Notes: generated from the letters alone by a model not told the origin. Positions 42,080 to 51,600 are shown, counted from the stretch's first letter. The stretch is 64,000 bases of DNA from Saccharopolyspora elongata (GCF_004348985.1 NZ_SMKW01000001.1:186001-250000), one strand, 5' to 3'. A program made the numbers and translations.

Positions 42080-43708
42080 TCAGAGATCGGCGGCGTAGGG
42101 GATCTCGTTGGATGCTTCGGAGGTCATCCAGCGGCGGATCGTCCAGGTCGCCCGGACGTCGTCCTCGTTGTAGTCGAGGATCCGGTCGCGCTGGGACAGC
42201 ACCGGCACACCGCCGCCGAGGCCCACCGCGTCGCGGTACCAGCGCATCGAGTTCTCGCCGCTGGCCTCCGCGTCCCGCCAGCCGAACCCGGCGCTCGGCG
42301 CGATCACCTTCAGGCCCTTGCCGTTCGGGCACAGGAACTGCTCCCGCACCGACGCGAACAGGTCGACCCACTCGGCCGAGCCGATGAACTCGCGCACCTC
42401 GGCCACCGATGGCACGCCCGGCTTGCCGGCGAACCGCTCGGCCGAGGCGAGCATCCAGCGGTTCTCCGCGAGCTCGTTGTAGCAGTAGGCGCGGAAGCTC
42501 AGGCCCCGCTCGTACGCGCGGCGGCGCACCGAGCCGAACCACGTCCAGAACTCCGCGAAGGACCGCGCCTCATCGTCGGACGGCAGCGGCTCCCAGCTGA
42601 CGAACGCCCGGTAACCGGGCTCCTCGCCGATGTCCGCACCGGACAGCCAGCAGCCCCACAGGTAGGCCCCGGCGTCGGCGTAGCTCTCCATGTCCACGTC
42701 GACTTCCACGTCCGCGCGCGGCACCGACAGGTCGCGGACGCGCCGCACCAGCGGCAGGTTCCGCAGCCACGCCTTGGCGAGCAGGATCGCGTCGGTGTTG
42801 CGGACACCGGTCAGCGGCAGCGATTCCGCCTCCGAAAGCGGCATCGCGGCCAGTTCATCCACCGTGGACACACCGACCTCGCGCAGCGCCACCGCGTCCT
42901 CGCCGCGCACCACCAGGCTGACGTCCCGGCCCTCGCGCAGCTGGGACTCGCAGGTCGGCCACCACGGGCAGCCCTTGCACTCGTTGATCCGCGAAGGCAG
43001 CGCGAGCGGCTCCGCCTCCGCGGCGGCCGCCGAGGCCACCGCCAGGCGATCGGCGAACCGCGCCTCGTACTCGGCGATCGCGGTGCGGCCGCCAGGCCAG
43101 TTCGGCACGTCCAGGTAGTGCCAGACCACCACGTCGGCCTCGACGCCGATCACGCCGCCGAGGTTCGGCGCCGCGCTCATCCCGCACGCCTCCAGCAGCC
43201 GCAGGGCGTGCGCCAGGCGCAACTGGTCGCGGGGCTGCGCCCGCACCTTGCGGCCCTGGTCGATCCGGGCGGCCGCCGGCACCGGCCGGCCGATCGGCGA
43301 CACCCGGGCACCGCTGCCCGGATCGGTGATCTTGTGGCGCACCACCAGCACCGGAACGTAACCGTCGCCGCTGCGCACCAGCAGGTCGACCGAACCGCGG
43401 CGGCCGCCGGCGGGGTCGGCGGGCAGCTGGGCGGCGGAGATGTAGGGCGTGCCGGCGCGCATCGCGGCGAGCGTGAGCTCCTCGCGGGCGGCCGCGGCCC
43501 CGCGCGGGATCTCCGCCCAGTCCTGGCCGAACGCGTTGCCCAGCAGTTTCGCGACGTACCGGCGGTGTTCCGCGGCATCGGCGATGCGCTGCTCGATGCC
43601 CAGATCCATCTGCGCGGGCGGTTCGTCCTGCGCCGGATCGTTCTCGAGGTGCACGCGTCGACGGCACCGTGTTACGACGCCCGCGTCGAGCAGCACCTTC
43701 TCCTTCAC
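42080..43708 (-). CDS. TM0106-family RecB-like nuclease
   Basis: About 542 residues. The N-terminal half is a RecB/Cas4-like PD-(D/E)XK nuclease: SVDLLVRSGDGYVPVLVVRHK holds the Asp and the nuclease core, and C-x2-C type residues in ECKGCPWWPTCESQ suggest an Fe-S or zinc site. The C-terminal half is RNase H-like with DVDMESYAD and YNEDDVRATW, the DEDD exonuclease pattern. Such proteins act in DNA or RNA end processing; biological role unclear. The GTG at 43708 is chosen because the family starts there; an ATG 14 codons upstream is possible. Confidence 0.82.
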   Translation of the reverse strand: MKEKVLLDAGVVTRCRRRVHLENDPAQDEPPAQMDLGIEQRIADAAEHRRYVAKLLGNAFGQDWAEIPRGAAAAREELTLAAMRAGTPYISAAQLPADPAGGRRGSVDLLVRSGDGYVPVLVVRHKITDPGSGARVSPIGRPVPAAARIDQGRKVRAQPRDQLRLAHALRLLEACGMSAAPNLGGVIGVEADVVVWHYLDVPNWPGGRTAIAEYEARFADRLAVASAAAAEAEPLALPSRINECKGCPWWPTCESQLREGRDVSLVVRGEDAVALREVGVSTVDELAAMPLSEAESLPLTGVRNTDAILLAKAWLRNLPLVRRVRDLSVPRADVEVDVDMESYADAGAYLWGCWLSGADIGEEPGYRAFVSWEPLPSDDEARSFAEFWTWFGSVRRRAYERGLSFRAYCYNELAENRWMLASAERFAGKPGVPSVAEVREFIGSAEWVDLFASVREQFLCPNGKGLKVIAPSAGFGWRDAEASGENSMRWYRDAVGLGGGVPVLSQRDRILDYNEDDVRATWTIRRWMTSEASNEIPYAADL

Positions 43709-43830
43709 GTGTGAAGCGTATGCCGTCGCTCCGACAGACGCGCCCATCACCCCGGTGACATGCCTCCGAGGCGACTACCCACCGTGCCCGAACAGGCGCA
43801 GCTCGAAGTCGTGCCGCCCGAGGTCCGGTC

Positions 43831-43837
43831 TTAAGGT
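43831..43837 (+). promoter_or_regulatory. -10 box TTAAGGT upstream of the DUF6474 gene
   Basis: The same TTAAGGT seen before the GGT gene and the possible leader peptide. Here the start codon is about 40 nt away, so the transcript would have a short leader with GGGGAGG in it. Confidence 0.45.
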
Positions 43838-43877
43838 GATCGCAACGCCAACGCAGGACGGGGAGGTGTCGGCCGCG

Positions 43878-44444
43878 GTGAGGAAGCGCACGACCGGACG
43901 CGGGGTCCGGAAGACGGGCACGAGAGGCTCCCGCAAGGCCGTCAAGGCGGCGAAGAAGGCGGACAAGAAGGCCGCCAAGGCGATCGAGAAGGGCGAGCAC
44001 GGGCGCATCACCCCGGGCAACGCCAAGAAGATCATCGGAGTGGCCAAGGTGGTCGGCCCGGTGATCGCGCCGTTCGCGATCCACGCGGTGGCGGTGGCGC
44101 GCGAGCGCTACGAGCGGATGCGCGCGCATCGGCTCGGCGTGCCGGTGGACCAGCTGGGCAGCTTCACCGGCCGGGGCGCGGCGCTGCACGCGCGGATCGC
44201 CGGCGACGGCGAAGCGCTGCGCGAGCTCCGCGAGCAGTCGGCGAGCGGCGAGGAGGCGGCCGTCGCGGAGCAGTACGCGGAGCGGACGGCGACGCGGCTG
44301 GCGCAGCTGACGAGCGCCGTGCGGGCCGCGGAGCGGATGCCCGCGCAGCGGCGGAAGTCCGCGCACCGCGCGGTCGACGCGGAGCTCGGGCGGATCGAGG
44401 ACGACCTGCTCAGCCGCTTCGGCGTCGCCAGGCCCCGGCGCTGA
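43878..44444 (+). CDS. DUF6474-like basic protein
   Basis: A 188-residue protein with a Lys/Arg-rich N-terminus (VKAAKKADKKAAKAIEKG), one hydrophobic stretch (IIGVAKVVGPVIAPFAIHAV), then a charged helical C-terminus (EEAAVAEQYAERTATRLAQL). It fits the actinobacterial DUF6474 family as I know it; function unknown. A GTG at 43878 is chosen with GGGGAGG 11 nt upstream; a GTG at 43866 is also in frame. Divergent from the nuclease gene. Confidence 0.65.
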   Translation: MRKRTTGRGVRKTGTRGSRKAVKAAKKADKKAAKAIEKGEHGRITPGNAKKIIGVAKVVGPVIAPFAIHAVAVARERYERMRAHRLGVPVDQLGSFTGRGAALHARIAGDGEALRELREQSASGEEAAVAEQYAERTATRLAQLTSAVRAAERMPAQRRKSAHRAVDAELGRIEDDLLSRFGVARPRR

Positions 44445-44536
44445 ACCCCCTGCCGCATGCCGCAAGCCTGTTCCGGCTCCCGGCATGCCCCGGGGCTTTG
44501 GGCGTGAATGCGGGTGACCCTCGCTTGGGTCACCGT

Positions 44537-44584
44537 CCGCAATTTCAATGGAAATCGAACCTCTGATTTCCATTGAAATTGCGG
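44537..44584. repeat. AT-rich inverted repeat, family A copy 4
   Basis: CCGCAATTTCAATGGAAATC, an 8-nt loop, and GATTTCCATTGAAATTGCGG: perfect 20-nt arms. It is nearly identical to copy 2 (same loop GAACCTCT) though 23 kb away. Between the convergent DUF6474 and binding-protein genes. Confidence 0.92.
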
Positions 44585-44632
44585 ACCCGATCGGCCCGGA
44601 CCCGTTCGGTCGCGGGTGCCCCTCTCCTCCGG

Positions 44633-45646
44633 TCAGCGGCCTGCGGCTTCTCCGCCGGGGAGCTTCACCAGGCCCTGCTGGACCATCCACTCCCTCGCCA
44701 CGTCCGCCGGGTCCCGGCCGTTGACGTCCACCTGGGCGTTCATCTTCAGCAGTTCCGCGTTCGTCAGCTTTTCCGACACCGGCTCGAAGACCGACGTGAT
44801 CTGCGGGTAGCGCTGGAGGAGCTCGTCGCGGGTCGTGATGCCGAGGTTGTACCTGGGGAAGAACTGGCGGTCGTCCGCCAGGACCTTCAGGTTCAGCGCC
44901 TGGATCCGCCCGTCGGTGGTGAACACCTCGCCGAAGGTGCAGGTCCCGTTCTGGGTGGCCTGGTAGATGCTGCCCTCGGTCAGCACCTTCATCTTCGACC
45001 GGTCCGCGGTGAAGCCGTACTCCTTCTCCACCCCGGGCATGCCGTCGTTGCGGCTGGCGAACTCGGTGTCCACGCAGAACGAGGCCTCGTCCGGCTTCTC
45101 CGCGATGATCTTCGGGAGCTCGGAGAGCTTCTCCACGCCCAGCCGCTGCGCCGCGTCCTGGTTGACCGCGAACGCGTACGTGTTGTCCACGTTGTAGGTG
45201 ATCGCCGTCCAGGCGACGCCGTTGCGCTCCAGGTCCAGCTTCTTGACGGCCTCGTACTGGGCGCGGGCGTCCGGGATCGGGTCGGTGTTGCCGTTGTAGC
45301 TGATCCAGGACGATCCGGTGTAGTCCCACAGGATGTCGATCTGACTGCTCTCCAGCGCCTTCCGAGCGCTGGCCGAGCCGACGATGCTGGTCAGGTCGCG
45401 GACGTCGGCGCCTGCCGCGGACAGCGCGAACTCGGCGATGTAGCCGAGCACCAGCTGCTCCGTGAAGTCCTTGGAGCCGACGGTGATCGTGACGCCCTGC
45501 AGCTCCGGCACCGGCCGGATGGTTCCCGGTGCCACCGCGAGCGGCACCGAGCCGCCGGAGCTGAGCCCGCAGCCGGTCAGCAGCACGCCCGTCACCGCCA
45601 CCGAGGCCAGCTTGAACGCGTCGCGGCGCGACATCTTCCGGTTCAT
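44633..45646 (-). CDS. Glycine-betaine/choline ABC importer, substrate-binding lipoprotein
   Basis: A 337-residue OpuAC/ProX-type binding protein. A signal with a lipobox (VTGVLLTGCGLSS) anchors it outside the membrane. The mature part starts TITVGSKDFTEQLVLGYIAEF, a family hallmark, and includes DILWDYTGSSW and TTDGRIQALNLKVLADD. It binds quaternary ammonium compounds (betaine, choline, carnitine) and hands them to the permeases. The ATG overlaps the permease stop (ATGA), last gene of a five-gene operon. Confidence 0.93.
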   Translation of the reverse strand: MNRKMSRRDAFKLASVAVTGVLLTGCGLSSGGSVPLAVAPGTIRPVPELQGVTITVGSKDFTEQLVLGYIAEFALSAAGADVRDLTSIVGSASARKALESSQIDILWDYTGSSWISYNGNTDPIPDARAQYEAVKKLDLERNGVAWTAITYNVDNTYAFAVNQDAAQRLGVEKLSELPKIIAEKPDEASFCVDTEFASRNDGMPGVEKEYGFTADRSKMKVLTEGSIYQATQNGTCTFGEVFTTDGRIQALNLKVLADDRQFFPRYNLGITTRDELLQRYPQITSVFEPVSEKLTNAELLKMNAQVDVNGRDPADVAREWMVQQGLVKLPGGEAAGR

Positions 45647-46410
45647 CGCAACCCCCTCGGCGACAGGTACGTCTCGGCCAGCGCGCCCAGCCAGTCGACC
45701 AGCAGCGCCAGCGACATCGCCAGCACCGCACCGACGACCATGACGGTCCAGTCGTTCAGCTTGTACCCGGTGTTGATCATCTCGCCGAGCCCGCCGGCGC
45801 CGACGAACAGCGCCAGCGTCGCGGTGCCGACGGCCAGCACCAGCGCGGTGCGCAGGCCCGCCAGGATGTAGGGCACCGCCAGCGGCAGCTCGATGCGCGC
45901 CAGCACGCCCGTCGCCGACATGCCGATGCCGCGGCCCGCGTCGATCAGCGAGGGATCGACCTGCTGCAGGCCGACGATGGTGTTGCGCAGCACCGGGAGC
46001 AGCGCGTAGAAGGCGATCGGCAGCACCGCGATCCAGAACCCGGTCGCGCCGCCGGTGATCAGGAAGAACAGCACCAGCAGGCCCACCGAGGGCGCGGCCT
46101 GGCCGATGTTGGCCAGGCCGATGACCAGCGGCACCGCCCGCCGCGCCCAGCTGCGGCTGAGTACCACGCCCAGCGGCACCGCCACCACGACGACGATCAC
46201 CGCGACCGCGAGGCTGAGCAGGAAGTGCGTCCAGGTCAGGCTGAGGATCGTGGTCGAGTTGATGCTGCGCGCGGTCACCTCGTCGTTGTCCTGGCTGAAC
46301 GCCCAGCCCAGCACCCCGGCGACCAGCGCCACGACCGCGATCGGCTGCGCCAGCAGCCGCAGCCGCTCCGCCCTGCGGGACCCGGAGTCCGAAGCGAACT
46401 GGCTGCTCAT
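45643..46410 (-). CDS. Betaine ABC importer permease 2
   Basis: A 255-residue integral membrane permease with about six helices and the EAA-like loop region DAGRGIGMSATGVLARIELPLAVPYILAG. The N-terminus has an extra helix and spacer compared with permease 1. Together they form the heterodimeric channel of an OpuC-type importer. Its ATG overlaps the ATPase stop (ATGA) and its stop overlaps the binding-protein start. Confidence 0.92.
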   Translation of the reverse strand: MSSQFASDSGSRRAERLRLLAQPIAVVALVAGVLGWAFSQDNDEVTARSINSTTILSLTWTHFLLSLAVAVIVVVVAVPLGVVLSRSWARRAVPLVIGLANIGQAAPSVGLLVLFFLITGGATGFWIAVLPIAFYALLPVLRNTIVGLQQVDPSLIDAGRGIGMSATGVLARIELPLAVPYILAGLRTALVLAVGTATLALFVGAGGLGEMINTGYKLNDWTVMVVGAVLAMSLALLVDWLGALAETYLSPRGLR

Positions 46411-47591
46411 GACTGGTCCTCGGTCGGTTCGTCGTCGGCGTGCTCCTCGCGCAGCGCCTTGATCGTGTTCATCACCGTGTCGATGTCGACCACGCCGACG
46501 TACTCGCCGCGGGAGCCGGTGACCACCGCGACGCCGTCGTCGTCGGTGAGGATCGCTTCCAGCGCGTCCTGCAGCGTCGAGGCCAGCGCCACGCTGTCCT
46601 CCACCGGCCGCCCGGCGCGGTCCAGCGTGGCCACGGCGCCGGCCTCGCGGGCGGTCGCCCAGCGCAGCGGGCGGTTGCGCTTGTCCAGCACCAGGCCGAT
46701 CGCGCCGCGGCGGGTGCCCAGGCGCTCCTTCAGCACCGCGGGCGACTCGTCGATGGTCGCCGTCGGCACCTGGCCCACCTCGATCTCGCGGACCCGCCGC
46801 AGGGTGAGCTGCTTGAGCGCGGCACCGGCGCCGACGAAGCCGGCCACGGTGTCGTCCGCCGGGTTGGCCAGGATGGCCTCCGGCGTGTCGTACTGCAGGA
46901 TCTTGGAGCGATCGCCGAGCACCGCGATCCGGTCGCCGAGCTTGACCGCCTCGTCGAAGTCGTGCGTCACGAACACGATCGTCTTGCCCAGCTCCGCCTG
47001 CAGGCGCATCAGCTCGTCCTGCAGGACCCCGCGGGTGATCGGGTCCACGGCTCCGAAGGGCTCGTCCATCAGCAGCACCGGCGGGTTGGCCGCCAGCGCC
47101 CGCGCCACGCCGACGCGCTGCTGCTGACCGCCGGAGAGCTGCCGCGGGTAGCGGCCGCGGAACTCGCCCGGGTCGAGGTTGACCAGGTCGAGCATCTCGT
47201 CGACCCGCTCGCGGATGCGCTTCTTGTCCCAGCCGACCAGGCCGGGCACCATGCCGACGTTCTCGCCGACGGTCAGGTGCGGGAACAGGCCGGCCTGCTG
47301 GATCGAGTAGCCGATCTCGCGGCGCAGCTTGTCCGGGTCGAGGCCGAGGACGTCCTGCCCACCGATGGTGATCTTGCCGGACGTCGGCTCGATCAGCCGG
47401 TTGATCATCCGCATGGTGGTGGTCTTGCCGCTGCCGGACGGCCCGACCAGCACCACGGTCTCGCCGGCCGGGATGGTCATGGTCACCGACTCCACCGCGG
47501 ACAGCTTCTGCCCCGGGTAGCGCTTGGAGACCTCTTCCAGGCGGATCTCGACGCCGTGCCCGCCGGCGGGGGTGTTCTTGTCGTCAGCCAC
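46407..47591 (-). CDS. Betaine ABC importer ATPase with CBS pair
   Basis: A 394-residue OpuCA/ProV-type ATPase. Walker A is VGPSGSGKTTT, the signature is LSGGQQQRVGVARAL, Walker B is VLLMDEPFGAVD, and the switch His is in VFVTHDFDEAV. The C-terminal 130 residues are two CBS motifs (around PLRWATAREAG and ILTDDDGVAVVTG), which sense ionic strength in osmoregulated importers. The GTG start overlaps the upstream permease gene by 8 nt. This is the power and sensing subunit of the importer. Confidence 0.95.
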   Translation of the reverse strand: MADDKNTPAGGHGVEIRLEEVSKRYPGQKLSAVESVTMTIPAGETVVLVGPSGSGKTTTMRMINRLIEPTSGKITIGGQDVLGLDPDKLRREIGYSIQQAGLFPHLTVGENVGMVPGLVGWDKKRIRERVDEMLDLVNLDPGEFRGRYPRQLSGGQQQRVGVARALAANPPVLLMDEPFGAVDPITRGVLQDELMRLQAELGKTIVFVTHDFDEAVKLGDRIAVLGDRSKILQYDTPEAILANPADDTVAGFVGAGAALKQLTLRRVREIEVGQVPTATIDESPAVLKERLGTRRGAIGLVLDKRNRPLRWATAREAGAVATLDRAGRPVEDSVALASTLQDALEAILTDDDGVAVVTGSRGEYVGVVDIDTVMNTIKALREEHADDEPTEDQS

Positions 47592-48231
47592 GAATACCTC
47601 TCGATGTCGTCAACCGCCCGAACAGCACGAAGAGGGCGTCCAGCAGCAGCGCCAGGATGATCACGCCGACGGTGCCGGCGATGGCCATGTTCAGCGCGTT
47701 CGCGCCGCCCAGCTGGCTCAGGCCGCTGAAGATCAGGTTGCCCAGGCCGGGGCCCTTGGCGTAGGCGGCGATGGCGGCGATGCCCATCAACATCTGGGTG
47801 CTCACCCGCATGCCCGCGAGGATCGCGGGCCAGGCCAGCCGCAGCTCGACGCGGGTCAGCACGCCGAACCGGCTCATGCCGATGCCGCGGGCCGCGTCCA
47901 AGATCGGCTGGTCGACTGTAGACAACCCGACGATCGTGTTTCGGATGATCGGCAACAGCGCGTACAGCACCAGCGTCACCACCGACGGCGCCACGCCCAG
48001 CCCCAGCACGGGGATGAGCAGGCCGAACAGGGCGAACGACGGGATGGTCAGGATCGCGCTCGAGAGAGCGGTGGCGATCGCCGCCCCGGCGGGGCTGCGG
48101 TAGACCGCAACCCCGACCAGGACGCCGACGATCGTCGCCAGCACGATGCACTGCACCACCATGCTGGCGTGCTGGTAGGAATCCACCAGCAGCGATTGCC
48201 ACCTGGATGCGACGTAGTCCAGGAAGTTCAC
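47584..48231 (-). CDS. Betaine ABC importer permease 1
   Basis: A 215-residue permease with about five helices and the loop DAARGIGMSRFGVLTRVELRLAWPAI contacting the ATPase. The GTG start is 5 nt after the BCCT stop; its ribosome-binding site (AAAAGAG) is weak, consistent with coupling. Longer starts would lie within the BCCT gene. It is the partner of the permease at 45643-46410. Confidence 0.92.
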   Translation of the reverse strand: MNFLDYVASRWQSLLVDSYQHASMVVQCIVLATIVGVLVGVAVYRSPAGAAIATALSSAILTIPSFALFGLLIPVLGLGVAPSVVTLVLYALLPIIRNTIVGLSTVDQPILDAARGIGMSRFGVLTRVELRLAWPAILAGMRVSTQMLMGIAAIAAYAKGPGLGNLIFSGLSQLGGANALNMAIAGTVGVIILALLLDALFVLFGRLTTSRGIRG

Positions 48232-48236
48232 GCTAG

Positions 48237-49991
48237 TTACTCTTTTCCGCCGGCAGGCGCCGTCGCGGTGGCCTCGCTCTCGTCGGCCTCGGCCGGCGTG
48301 GTCACCAGCTGGAACTCGCCGTCGTGCTCCTCGGTACCGGCGATGACCGCCTGTTCGAGCACCTCGGCGCCCTTGGCGTCGCGCAGCGTCACGTCGTCGC
48401 TGCGCAGGTCCTTGAGCAGGGCCACGCACATGAACACCATGACGATGGCGAACGGGAGCGCCGCGATGAAGGTCAGCTTCTGGATGCCGTCCAGCGCCTT
48501 CTCCTCATCACCACCGGCGCTGCCGATGACCAGCATGATCGCGGCCACGGCACCGGTCGCGGCACCCCAGAAGATGACCACCCACTTGCTGGGCTCGATG
48601 GCGCCCCGCTGGGACAGCGTGCCCATCACGATCGACGCGGCGTCGGCACCGGAGACGAAGAAGATCGCCACCAGGACCATCACCAGCACCGAGGTGACCG
48701 TGGCCCACGGCATGGTGCCCAGCACGTCGAAGGTCTGAGCCTCCGCGTTGCCCTCGCCGTAGACGTTGGCACCCGCCTTCTGGGCGTCGATCGAGGCACC
48801 GCCGAAGATCGCGAACCAGATCAGGCTGACACCGCTGGGGACCAGCAGCACGCCGGCGACGAACTGCCGGATCGTGCGGCCGCGGCTGATGCGGGCGATG
48901 AACATGCCCACGAACGGCGTCCACGAGATCCACCAGGCCCAGTAGAAGATCGTCCAGCCGGCCAGCCAGTCCTGCATCTCGTCGCCACCGGTGGCGCCGG
49001 CGCGCGAGGCCATCTCGCCGAACTCGCTGAGGTAGGACCCCACCGAGGTGGGCAGCAGGTCGAGGATGAACACCGTCGGGCCGACGACGAACACGAACAG
49101 CGCCAGCACGCCGGCCAACACCATGTTGATGTTGGACAGCCACTGGATGCCCTTCTCCACGCCCGACACCGCGGACAGGATGAAGCACACCGTCAGGATG
49201 GCGATGATCGCCACCAGGACGGTGCTGCCGGCCGAGTCCTTGGCCAGCCAGCCCGCGCTCTCCAGACCGCTGCGGATCTGGAGGGTGCCGATGCCCAGCG
49301 AGGCTGCGGAACCGAACAGCGTCGCGAACAGCGCGAGGATGTCGATCGCCTTGCCGAGCGGCCCCTCGGCGTTGCGCTTGCCGATCAGCGGCAGGAACAC
49401 GGCGCTGATCGTCTGGCGGCGCCCGCGGCGGAAGGTGCTGTAGGCGATCGCCAGACCCGCCACGGCGTAGATCGCCCACGGGTGCAGCGTCCAGTGGAAC
49501 AGCGAGGTCGCCATGGCCGTCTTGATGGCCTCTTCGCTCTCCGCGGGGGACGTCCCCGGTGGCGGATCGACGAAGTGGCCCAGCGGCTCGCTAACGCCGA
49601 AGAACATCAAACCGATGCCCATACCGGCGCTGAACATCATGGCGATCCAGGAGATCGTCCGGAACTCCGGCTGCTCCCCGTCCTTGCCGAGCGGGATCCG
49701 GCCGAACTTGCTGAAGGCCAGGTACAAGGCGAAGATGACGAACCCGGTGGCCGCGAGCACGAAGCCCCAGCCCGTGTTGGTCAGCAGCCAGTCCAGTGCC
49801 GTCTTCGACGCGGTGCTCAGCGAGTCGGTGCCCACCGCACCCCAGAGCACCACGACGAACATGATGGCCGCGGTGACTCCGAACACGACCCAGTCCGTGC
49901 GCGGTTTCCCGAGGAACTCGGGGCTTCCTGTCAATCCAGTTGTATGGTGACCCTCGGTGGGGTCACCGCTTTGTTTAGTTTCGGTCGACAC
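48237..49991 (-). CDS. BCCT family betaine/choline/carnitine transporter
   Basis: A 584-residue carrier with twelve helices. The signature GMGIGLMFFGVSEPLGHF (glycine-rich segment of helix 3) and the helix-8 motif WISWTPFVGMFIARISRGRTI with tryptophans are present. A C-terminal tail of about 80 residues is hydrophilic and acidic (TPAEADESEATATAPAGG), as in osmosensing members. It takes up betaine or choline with Na+ or H+. It is the first gene of the unit, so a secondary carrier and an ABC importer for the same class of solute are made together. Confidence 0.93.
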   Translation of the reverse strand: MSTETKQSGDPTEGHHTTGLTGSPEFLGKPRTDWVVFGVTAAIMFVVVLWGAVGTDSLSTASKTALDWLLTNTGWGFVLAATGFVIFALYLAFSKFGRIPLGKDGEQPEFRTISWIAMMFSAGMGIGLMFFGVSEPLGHFVDPPPGTSPAESEEAIKTAMATSLFHWTLHPWAIYAVAGLAIAYSTFRRGRRQTISAVFLPLIGKRNAEGPLGKAIDILALFATLFGSAASLGIGTLQIRSGLESAGWLAKDSAGSTVLVAIIAILTVCFILSAVSGVEKGIQWLSNINMVLAGVLALFVFVVGPTVFILDLLPTSVGSYLSEFGEMASRAGATGGDEMQDWLAGWTIFYWAWWISWTPFVGMFIARISRGRTIRQFVAGVLLVPSGVSLIWFAIFGGASIDAQKAGANVYGEGNAEAQTFDVLGTMPWATVTSVLVMVLVAIFFVSGADAASIVMGTLSQRGAIEPSKWVVIFWGAATGAVAAIMLVIGSAGGDEEKALDGIQKLTFIAALPFAIVMVFMCVALLKDLRSDDVTLRDAKGAEVLEQAVIAGTEEHDGEFQLVTTPAEADESEATATAPAGGKE

Positions 49992-50172
49992 AGGTTTCGG
50001 CGCCGACTTTCGGCGACGCCCCCTCCTCTCCGTCGTCAGTTACGACGATCTGGAACTAAGTGGCCGGCAAATGTGCAGCTGGTAGCTCCGGACCGTCTGC
50101 AACCCGTAAACCGTGACCCAATCGGGTGAACAAGGCAAGCTCACCTGCGGTCAGCGTGGCCGAACCGACACC

Positions 50173-50186
50173 TAGACTTGGCTGCC
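50173..50186 (+). promoter_or_regulatory. -10 TAGACT, leaderless promoter of the 194-aa membrane gene
   Basis: TAGACT (50173-50178) is 8 nt before the GTG at 50187, the same spacing as for the aldo/keto reductase gene. No good -35 is visible. Confidence 0.45.
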
Positions 50187-50771
50187 GTGGCAGCCGGAAT
50201 CAGACCTACGCAGGGCGCGTTGCGCGTCCTGCGCGGTGCCGGTTTGGCCACCACGTCGGCGTCACTGTCCGTGGCCGCACACGCGGCCGCCGGGGGGTCG
50301 TTACCCGATCCGGGTACAACCTTGGTGATCACCGGCCTGTTGGCCGGTGCCGGTGTGGCACTCGCTGATCGCAAGCGCGGGTCGTGGGGCATTCTAGGGG
50401 CCTTGAGCGCCAGTCAGCTGGCACTTCACGTATTTCTCCAGCTCGTGGCGTCCCACCAGGACGGCCTCGGGTACGCGGGGATGCGATTCTCGCCGCTGGT
50501 CATGACGCTCGGGCACGCCGTCGTGGTGCTGCTGACCGGGCTCGTGATGGCCCGCGCCGAGCGGGCACTCTTCGTAGTCGCGCGCCTCCTCGGATCCATC
50601 CTGCCCCGCAGGTCCACCCCACTACCGGTGGTTGCGCAGCCGCGCACGGTGTGCGTCGTCGTGGTCACGGTGCGTACCCTGGCGCAGCTGATCTACCAGC
50701 GCATTCATGCCCGTCGTGGGCCGCCGGAATCTCCTGCCGCCGGCGGCGATCACGTGGAATTCGCCACCTGA
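50187..50771 (+). CDS. Membrane protein of the YcnI-CopC locus
   Basis: A 194-residue protein with about four hydrophobic segments (VITGLLAGAGVALA, GILGALSASQLALHVFLQLV, MTLGHAVVVLLTGLVM, and a C-terminal one around TVCVVVVTV) and a histidine in each of two of them. Its position before ycnI- and copC-like genes matches small actinobacterial membrane proteins of the same loci. No known domain is recognised. The GTG is chosen for the -10 spacing; a TTG three codons earlier is possible. Confidence 0.65.
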   Translation: MAAGIRPTQGALRVLRGAGLATTSASLSVAAHAAAGGSLPDPGTTLVITGLLAGAGVALADRKRGSWGILGALSASQLALHVFLQLVASHQDGLGYAGMRFSPLVMTLGHAVVVLLTGLVMARAERALFVVARLLGSILPRRSTPLPVVAQPRTVCVVVVTVRTLAQLIYQRIHARRGPPESPAAGGDHVEFAT

Positions 50772-50838
50772 TCGTTGCCCTTTCGTCATTTCGTCGCGTA
50801 TCCGCGCGCGCGAATAGCTCGAAACGCAGGAGATTCAA

Positions 50839-51600
50839 GTGAACATGTCGACAAATCGATTCGCGGTTCGATCCGCGGCGCTGACCGCTGCTTGCGGGAT
50901 TGTTGCGCTAATTGGCGCAGGCACGGCGTCCGCGCACGTTTCCGCACAGCCCGGCGAGGCGGCCAAGGGTGGCTACGCCAAGGTCGCGTTCCGGGTCCCG
51001 AACGAGCGGCCGAACGCCGGAACCGTGCAGGTCAAGGTGAACCTGCCGGAGCAGTACCCGCTGAGCTCGGTGCGCACCAAGCCGATGCCGGGCTGGACCG
51101 TCGAGGTGGAGCGGGTCGCGATCGCGCCGGTCGAGGTGGCGGGCGCGCAGGTCACCGAGACTGTGCGCAGCATCACGTGGACCGCGCAGCCGGGCAACCG
51201 GATCGGGCCGAACGAGTTCAACGAGTTCGAGGCGACGCTCGGCGCCCTGCCGACCAACACCGACGAACTGCTGCTGCCCACCACCCAGACCTACGACAAC
51301 GGCGAGGTCGTGAACTGGGACGCTCCGACGCCGCCGAACGGCGAGGAGCCGGAGCACCCGGCCCCGACGCTCAAGCTGGTCGAGGAGGCCGAGGAGGGGC
51401 ACTCGCACGGCGGGAGCTCGGACGGCCAGGAGGCCGGCGAACAGCCCGCCGTCGCCGGTGACGACACGGCCCGCTGGCTGGGCGGTGCCGGACTCCTGGT
51501 CGGCGCGCTCGGCCTGGGCGTGGGGGCCGGTGCCCTCGCGCGCAGCCGGAACGCCGGACAGGCTGCGAAGCAGCAGGAATCCGAGAAGGACGAGTCGTGA
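50839..51600 (+). CDS. YcnI-family (DUF1775) copper-associated membrane protein
   Basis: A 253-residue exported protein. A signal peptide ends in ASAHVSAQPGE, leaving His at the mature N-terminus as in other YcnI proteins, where it binds Cu(II). The DUF1775 domain includes VAFRVPNERPNAGT and TWTAQPGNRIGPNEF. A spacer with GHSHGG adds extra His. The chain ends in a membrane helix (GGAGLLVGALGLGVGAGAL) and a basic tail. AGGAG precedes the GTG. Its stop overlaps the copC-like start (GTGA). Confidence 0.92.
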   Translation: MNMSTNRFAVRSAALTAACGIVALIGAGTASAHVSAQPGEAAKGGYAKVAFRVPNERPNAGTVQVKVNLPEQYPLSSVRTKPMPGWTVEVERVAIAPVEVAGAQVTETVRSITWTAQPGNRIGPNEFNEFEATLGALPTNTDELLLPTTQTYDNGEVVNWDAPTPPNGEEPEHPAPTLKLVEEAEEGHSHGGSSDGQEAGEQPAVAGDDTARWLGGAGLLVGALGLGVGAGALARSRNAGQAAKQQESEKDES

